Shown: in pieces, positions 24,144-27,109 of the stretch
How the letters are laid out: every line of letters begins with the position of its first letter
Numbering within the stretch: position 1 is the first letter of the stretch
Made by a program: the position numbers and the translations under genes
NCBI GenBank assembly: GCA_002505765.1
Contig: DAVZ01000056.1
Coordinates: 1 to 27,109, forward strand
Length of the DNA: 27,109 nucleotides
Source of the DNA: Methanobacterium sp. UBA176
GTDB lineage: Archaea; Methanobacteriota; Methanobacteria; Methanobacteriales; Methanobacteriaceae
Direction of reading: 5' to 3'
Notes under the pieces: model-generated
What the model saw: the letters and a program-made list of their open reading frames with translations, nothing else
Databases searched by the model: none
Told to the model about the DNA's origin: nothing

Positions 24144-24317
24144 ATGAAATGTGAATGTGGATATATATTTAAATCTTCGCCTGAAATAAAGGAACATTTA
24201 CAGTGTCCTAAGTGTAAAAAGTCAATGTGTGATTTTACAAGTCAAACAAATGGTAAAAAACTATTTGGACGATTAAGAGATGAATTTATTGATTTTCGAG
24301 AAAATGAAAGGGATTAG
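24144..24317 (+). CDS. 57-residue zinc-ribbon-like protein
   Basis: A short open frame beginning MKCECGYIFKSS, followed by HLQCPKCKKSMCD and a charged tail (RLRDEFIDFREN). The C-x-C ... C-x-x-C spacing fits one zinc ribbon, as in many small archaeal proteins of unknown role. AGAGG at 24131-24135 is eight bases before the ATG at 24144; an in-frame ATG two codons earlier is too close to it. It lies 76 bases after the MFS gene. Confidence 0.65.
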   Translation: MKCECGYIFKSSPEIKEHLQCPKCKKSMCDFTSQTNGKKLFGRLRDEFIDFRENERD

Positions 24318-24413
24318 TAGTTTTTCAGGGAGTAATGAGATAATGTTATCCCGTGTAATTCAATATCCATTAAAATAGAAACTTTCTTCCAATGACCACT
24401 TTTTTTAATCTAC

Positions 24414-24522
24414 TTGTTATTATTGTAATCCATCCAAACTAATTAAGTATCAAAATTGTGTCGAAGGACTGGCTTAGAGTTGTTTTAATTGTAATCCATC
24501 CAAACTAATTAAGTATCAAAAT
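24414..24522. repeat. two-copy CRISPR-like direct repeat
   Basis: A 35-base sequence (24422-24456) recurs exactly at 24488-24522, 66 bases on. It runs from ATTGTAATCC to AAGTATCAAAAT. Counting eight more bases on the left (6 of 8 identical), the copies are 43 bases with 23 bases between; counting only the exact part, the spacer is 31 bases. The repeat length, its weak inner dyad (ACTAATTAAGT) and the size of the unique middle recall a one-spacer CRISPR. No cas gene is in the window. A poorer match begins with TAATCCAT at 24621. It could equally be a non-CRISPR dispersed repeat. Confidence 0.4.
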
Positions 24523-24777
24523 CCAGTCTTTGATTCTATTTAAAAAAGGAATCTAATAACATTTAAAATAGAATAACAAATGTAAATTAATACAGTTTTT
24601 TTTCAAGTTTTTTTCCATTTTAATCCATATCCAGGTAACTGGTATTTACATAATATTATTTTCAACAGAATCATAAATTATTCCTTAAAAGTGAAATATA
24701 ATGCGTAAATAGTATAATTTAAATATGTGAGAATACATTATGTTACATTATCGAACATTTTTATTTACCTGAGGTGA
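24523..24777. other. AT-rich gene-free stretch after the repeat pair
   Basis: No gene. T-rich stretches on the plus strand (24596-24617), a possible degenerate repeat from 24621, and a TATA box TTTAAATA at 24718-24725 that suits the next gene (predicted start near 24750, leader about 34 bases). If the repeat is a CRISPR read on the minus strand, this is where its leader would lie. Confidence 0.35.
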
Positions 24778-24783
24778 ATGATT

Positions 24784-24990
24784 GTGAAAAGATCAGTTAA
24801 TTGTTGGGATATGATTAATAAGATTAATATGGATAAGTCTTTATGGGATTATCTAGAGCCTGCAGAGATAATGGAGATTGTTCAAAGAGCAAATGAAGCA
24901 AGGGAAAGGATAAAGGGATTGGAAAAATATTTTCATATTGATTTAACTCCAGCATTTCAAAAATTAGGATCAATTGCTCATTCACTTTAA
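24784..24990 (+). CDS. small helical protein of unknown function
   Basis: A 68-residue protein, not recognised. It is mostly helical (SLWDYLEPAEIMEIVQRANE, ARERIKGLEKYFH) with one cysteine near the start. The start is GTG 24784, seven bases after GAGGTG at 24771-24776; an in-frame ATG at 24778 sits too close to that site. It has its own TATA box at 24718-24725. No partner gene is evident; 116 bases follow before the next gene. Confidence 0.55.
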   Translation: MKRSVNCWDMINKINMDKSLWDYLEPAEIMEIVQRANEARERIKGLEKYFHIDLTPAFQKLGSIAHSL

Positions 24991-25106
24991 ACAGAGTCCA
25001 TTTTTAAGATTACCTGCAAAAGAGTAATTTTTTAACGTTTCATTTGCAAAAATTAGATTGGGACATTGTTAATACTTATACAGCCAAGATATAAGGGAGT
25101 AATATA

Positions 25107-25502
25107 ATGGAAATTGAATTTAATAGAGAAAATATTGAAAAATGTTTGTGCATCAAGTGCAAGGTGAACAGTAAAAGTAGATGCATTAAAGAAAGGGTAA
25201 TATTGATTCAGGAAAAAGCACTTAGCGATGCTTTAGTTAGACCTGAAGAATTCCCTGCCTTATATTGTGCATCTGGCAAGGAACATTGTTCTGACCTTGA
25301 TAAGGATGAAAACTGTTTATGTCCAGACTGTACTATTTATGCAGAAAACGATATGGGAACTGGTAGCCCCTCTAATTATTTTTGTTTAAACGGGAAATCA
25401 ATAAGGGGGGAATCAATAAGGTGCAGTTTCTGTGAAATAGAAGAAGCTGATTATAGGAGAATTAATAGTTTAATTAGGGATTTTTACTCACGTGTGGATT
25501 AA
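25107..25502 (+). CDS. cysteine-rich protein with two DUF2769-like modules
   Basis: A 131-residue soluble protein built from two similar halves. The first has CLCIKCKVNSKSRC and ALYCASGKEHC; the second has CLCPDCTIYAEND, NYFCLNGKS and RCSFC. The C-x-C-x-x-C then C-x-x-GK pattern resembles the small DUF2769 proteins of methanogens; I am fairly but not fully sure of this. The cysteines suggest metal or Fe-S binding. An AGGGAG ribosome site precedes the ATG by about eight bases. It is unlinked to any operon. Confidence 0.6.
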   Translation: MEIEFNRENIEKCLCIKCKVNSKSRCIKERVILIQEKALSDALVRPEEFPALYCASGKEHCSDLDKDENCLCPDCTIYAENDMGTGSPSNYFCLNGKSIRGESIRCSFCEIEEADYRRINSLIRDFYSRVD

Positions 25503-26103
25503 ATTATATTGAATAACCGAATGTTTTAAACTTTCCAAATTCTATAATTAACATATCATGCTTTAAACAAACGTGATTTATTGAATTATCCAAAAATAAT
25601 TTGTGTAATAAGTTATGCTGTCCACATAATTATAGCTAAGTGCAAAAGTTTTTAGGCTATTAGTTCAATGAAGGCATGTAAAAATTTTTTTTGCCCATTA
25701 AAATTCAAAGAATTTTGAAAGCTCTAATAATTGGATTTAATCCGCTTATCCAGGATTTCTTAAAACCATAAGTTTAATTATTTATGCACATGACTATAAT
25801 TTGGAGCATGAAATAGCTCTATTTATTTTTTATTAATAAAATAAATGTTCACTATTCTTTTTTATCTCATAATTAACTATTTATTATTAGAATAGGAATT
25901 AACGGGTTTTTATATTTCTATAATTTTAAAATAATCATAATAAATTTTTATTTTTTATAAAAAGGTTTAATTTTTTATTAAAAATTCTAAAATACTTTAA
26001 TCAATGAAAAGAATTTTGCATTGACTTATCTTTTAAATAAATTAAATAGGTGGCCATTAATTTGTTTAATTTTTTAAAAAGGAGATTAATACTTAATTAT
26101 GGT
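25503..26103. other. AT-rich gene-free stretch
   Basis: About 600 bases with no gene and no convincing promoter. A perfect seven-base hairpin AAAATTC-aaa-GAATTTT lies near 25698-25714, and long T runs (25683-25690, 25828-25833) could terminate plus-strand transcripts. Nothing else is recognised. Confidence 0.35.
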
Positions 26104-26142
26104 AAAGTATTTATTTTATTATTAATAAACTGTCTAAATGTA
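26104..26142 (+). promoter_or_regulatory. promoter of the first secreted repeat protein
   Basis: AAAGTATTTATT at 26104-26115 (TATA part TATTTATT) and TCTAAATGTA at 26133-26142, near the expected transcript start. Both elements recur before the second secreted gene, with the first exactly 61 bases from the start codon in each case. Confidence 0.5.
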
Positions 26143-26164
26143 ATAATTAAAAGGAGGTGAAAAT

Positions 26165-26572
26165 ATGAAAAAACAATTGGGAATACTTCTATTTGCACTT
26201 ATGATTGCTATAGGGGTAACTGGAGCAGCATCGGCATTTACAACGCCCGAAAAACCTTATTGTAAGCCAGTAATCGTACCAGCGTGTAAACCAGTATGTA
26301 TAGAAATATGCAAACCAACAGAACCAAATAATGGATTTGATCCAGCTAAACATCCAATTAAAAAACATAAACATGCAATCGACCCAAAAAGACATGTATT
26401 TGATCCAGTGAAAAAATGTGACCCTGTTAAACCTAAGTGCGATCCAGCTAAAAAAAGTGAAGATAGAAAATGTGATGCTGTTAAACCCAAATGCGATCCA
26501 GTTAAACCCAAATGTGAACCTGTGTGCAAACCACCAGTTTGCAATGGCGAAACACCACCAGTAAACACATAG
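26165..26572 (+). CDS. secreted Lys/Cys/Pro-rich repeat protein
   Basis: A 135-residue protein with a classical signal peptide (MKKQLGILLFALMIAIGV, cleavage likely after AASA at residue about 24). The mature part is low-complexity with 11 cysteines: CKPV, CIEI, CKPT, then FDPAKH / DPKRH / FDPVK, then several copies of KCDPVKP or close variants, and CKPPVCNG at the end. It has no anchor, so it is probably released or held in the cell wall; metal binding or disulfide cross-linking would fit but is inference. GGAGGTGA ends four bases before the ATG. The opposite-strand open frames here arise from the repeats. It shares its leader and signal peptide with the gene at 26861. Confidence 0.75.
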   Translation: MKKQLGILLFALMIAIGVTGAASAFTTPEKPYCKPVIVPACKPVCIEICKPTEPNNGFDPAKHPIKKHKHAIDPKRHVFDPVKKCDPVKPKCDPAKKSEDRKCDAVKPKCDPVKPKCEPVCKPPVCNGETPPVNT

Positions 26573-26583
26573 TATTGGATTGA

Positions 26584-26661
26584 GGGCTAAGATGAAATCT
26601 ACCAGCACCGGTACCTATAATAGGCATGGTTTAAAGGGCTAAGGTAAACCTCATCAGCACC
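26584..26661. repeat. imperfect 26-base direct repeat in the intergenic region
   Basis: GGGCTAAG...CAGCACC occurs at 26584-26609 and 26636-26661 (19 of 26 identical, differences mostly transitions). Between and across them lie hairpins CCTA-taa-TAGG (26614-26624) and GGTTTA-N11-TAAACC (26628-26650). The stretch is richer in G and C than its surroundings; it may be a structured RNA end of the upstream message. Confidence 0.35.
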
Positions 26662-26725
26662 TATCAGTACTGTTATGTGATTTTTAGGATTTGAATGGTT
26701 TAAAGAAATCGGATGAAAAAATAGG

Positions 26726-26765
26726 GATAATTACAACTTATTTCAGTAATTATCTTTATTATTTT
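26726..26765 (+). terminator. hairpin plus T-rich terminator
   Basis: GATAATTAC and GTAATTATC (26726-26734, 26746-26754) form a perfect nine-base stem with an 11-base loop, followed by a T-rich stretch. It would end the transcript of the first secreted protein gene. Confidence 0.5.
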
Positions 26766-26799
26766 ATTTTAATATAAAAAATTATTACTTTTTTATCGG

Positions 26800-26838
26800 A
26801 AAGTATTTATTAAGTTAATACTATAGTATCTAAATGTA
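26800..26838 (+). promoter_or_regulatory. promoter of the second secreted repeat protein
   Basis: AAAGTATTTATT at 26800-26811 and TCTAAATGTA at 26829-26838, copies of the elements before the first secreted gene; the first element is again 61 bases before the start codon. Confidence 0.5.
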
Positions 26839-26860
26839 TTAAATATCGGGAGGTGAAAAT

Positions 26861-27109
26861 GTGAAGAAAGAATTGGGAATAGTCTTATTTGCTCTTATGA
26901 TCGCAATGGGAGTAACAGGAGTTGCTACAGCTTTTGTATCTAATGGAAATTTAGACGGGGTTAAAAAATGTAAACCTGTATGGCATCCTCCAGTAAAATA
27001 TGAACCAGTAAATGTATGGCATCCACCTGTGAAATGTGAACCTAGAAAAGAGATTCCTAAGAAATGGCATCCACCTGTGAGATGTGAACCTAAAAAAGAG
27101 ATTCCTAGG
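26861..27109 (+). CDS. secreted WHPPV-repeat protein (partial, runs off the window)
   Basis: An open frame of 83 codons without a stop before the window ends. It starts at GTG, four bases after GGGAGGTGA. The signal peptide KKELGIVLFALMIAMGV with TGVATA before cleavage is nearly the same as in the gene at 26165. The mature part is different: after CKPV come units WHPPVKYEP, WHPPVKCEPRKEIPKK and WHPPVRCEPKKEIPR. At DNA level the units begin at 26981, 27017 and 27065 (36, then 48 bases; the last is cut by the edge). Histidine, cysteine and tryptophan at fixed spacing suggest metal binding or wall attachment, but this is inference. Confidence 0.7.
   Translation, partial: MKKELGIVLFALMIAMGVTGVATAFVSNGNLDGVKKCKPVWHPPVKYEPVNVWHPPVKCEPRKEIPKKWHPPVRCEPKKEIPR

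Noticed and set aside
25811..25824. Near-palindrome AAATAG-CT-CTATTT as a terminator hairpin
   Set aside because: All A/T apart from the loop and very short; such matches are expected by chance in this AT-rich stretch, and no gene ends close by.
26189..26608. Two long minus-strand open frames opposite the secreted repeat protein
   Set aside because: They arise from the repeated codons of the plus-strand gene, which has a signal peptide and a full GGAGGTGA; the antisense readings have neither.

Overview
The window looks like chromosomal DNA of a methanogenic archaeon, most likely a mesophilic Methanobacterium-like member of the Methanobacteriales. The evidence is an AT-rich background, archaeal TATA boxes (TTTATATA, TTTAAATA) about 25 bases before expected transcript starts, strong GGAGGTGA-type ribosome sites, oligo-T terminators, and the six-gene pyruvate:ferredoxin oxidoreductase order porC-D-A-B-E-F typical of methanogens. 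No rRNA, tRNA, insertion sequence or cas gene was recognised.

Layout. (1) 1-7011, minus strand: a run of housekeeping genes read right to left. They are a dihydropteroate-synthase-like protein, a TtuA/NcsA-type tRNA thiolase with a ThiS/SAMP-like sulfur carrier, a site-2 protease with its own apparently leaderless promoter, a DUF89 protein, a thioredoxin plus CcdA pair, and a DUF1932 dehydrogenase. The run ends in a decayed flavin-reductase gene. (2) 7143-11954, plus strand: porCDABEF, then the alpha subunit of fumarate hydratase, both serving carbon assimilation from acetyl-CoA. (3) 12088-12402: a small winged-helix protein gene behind a perfect dyad operator. (4) 12945-17887, minus strand: the phosphate uptake cluster pstS-pstC-pstA-pstB-phoU, with a decayed TIM-barrel gene between pstS and pstC. 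(5) 18084-20749: a citrate-synthase/citryl-CoA-lyase-like protein, a 2TM protein, and a membrane protein coupled to a second PhoU that carries an N-terminal helix-turn-helix. (6) 21015-24317: a BASS-type transporter, a small unknown protein behind a second copy of the dyad operator, a DHA2-type MFS exporter and a tiny zinc-ribbon protein. (7) 24318-27109: an accessory-looking, AT-rich end with a two-copy CRISPR-like repeat, small orphan genes, a two-module cysteine-rich protein, and two secreted repeat proteins. The secreted pair share promoter, leader and signal peptide but have unrelated mature repeats; the second runs off the window.

The observations most worth following are the shared TACACT-N3-AGTGTA operator linking the winged-helix gene with a gene 9.7 kb away, the conserved-leader/divergent-repeat secreted proteins, the CRISPR-like repeat pair, and the two gene relics. 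All family names come from reading the proteins by eye; no database search was run.
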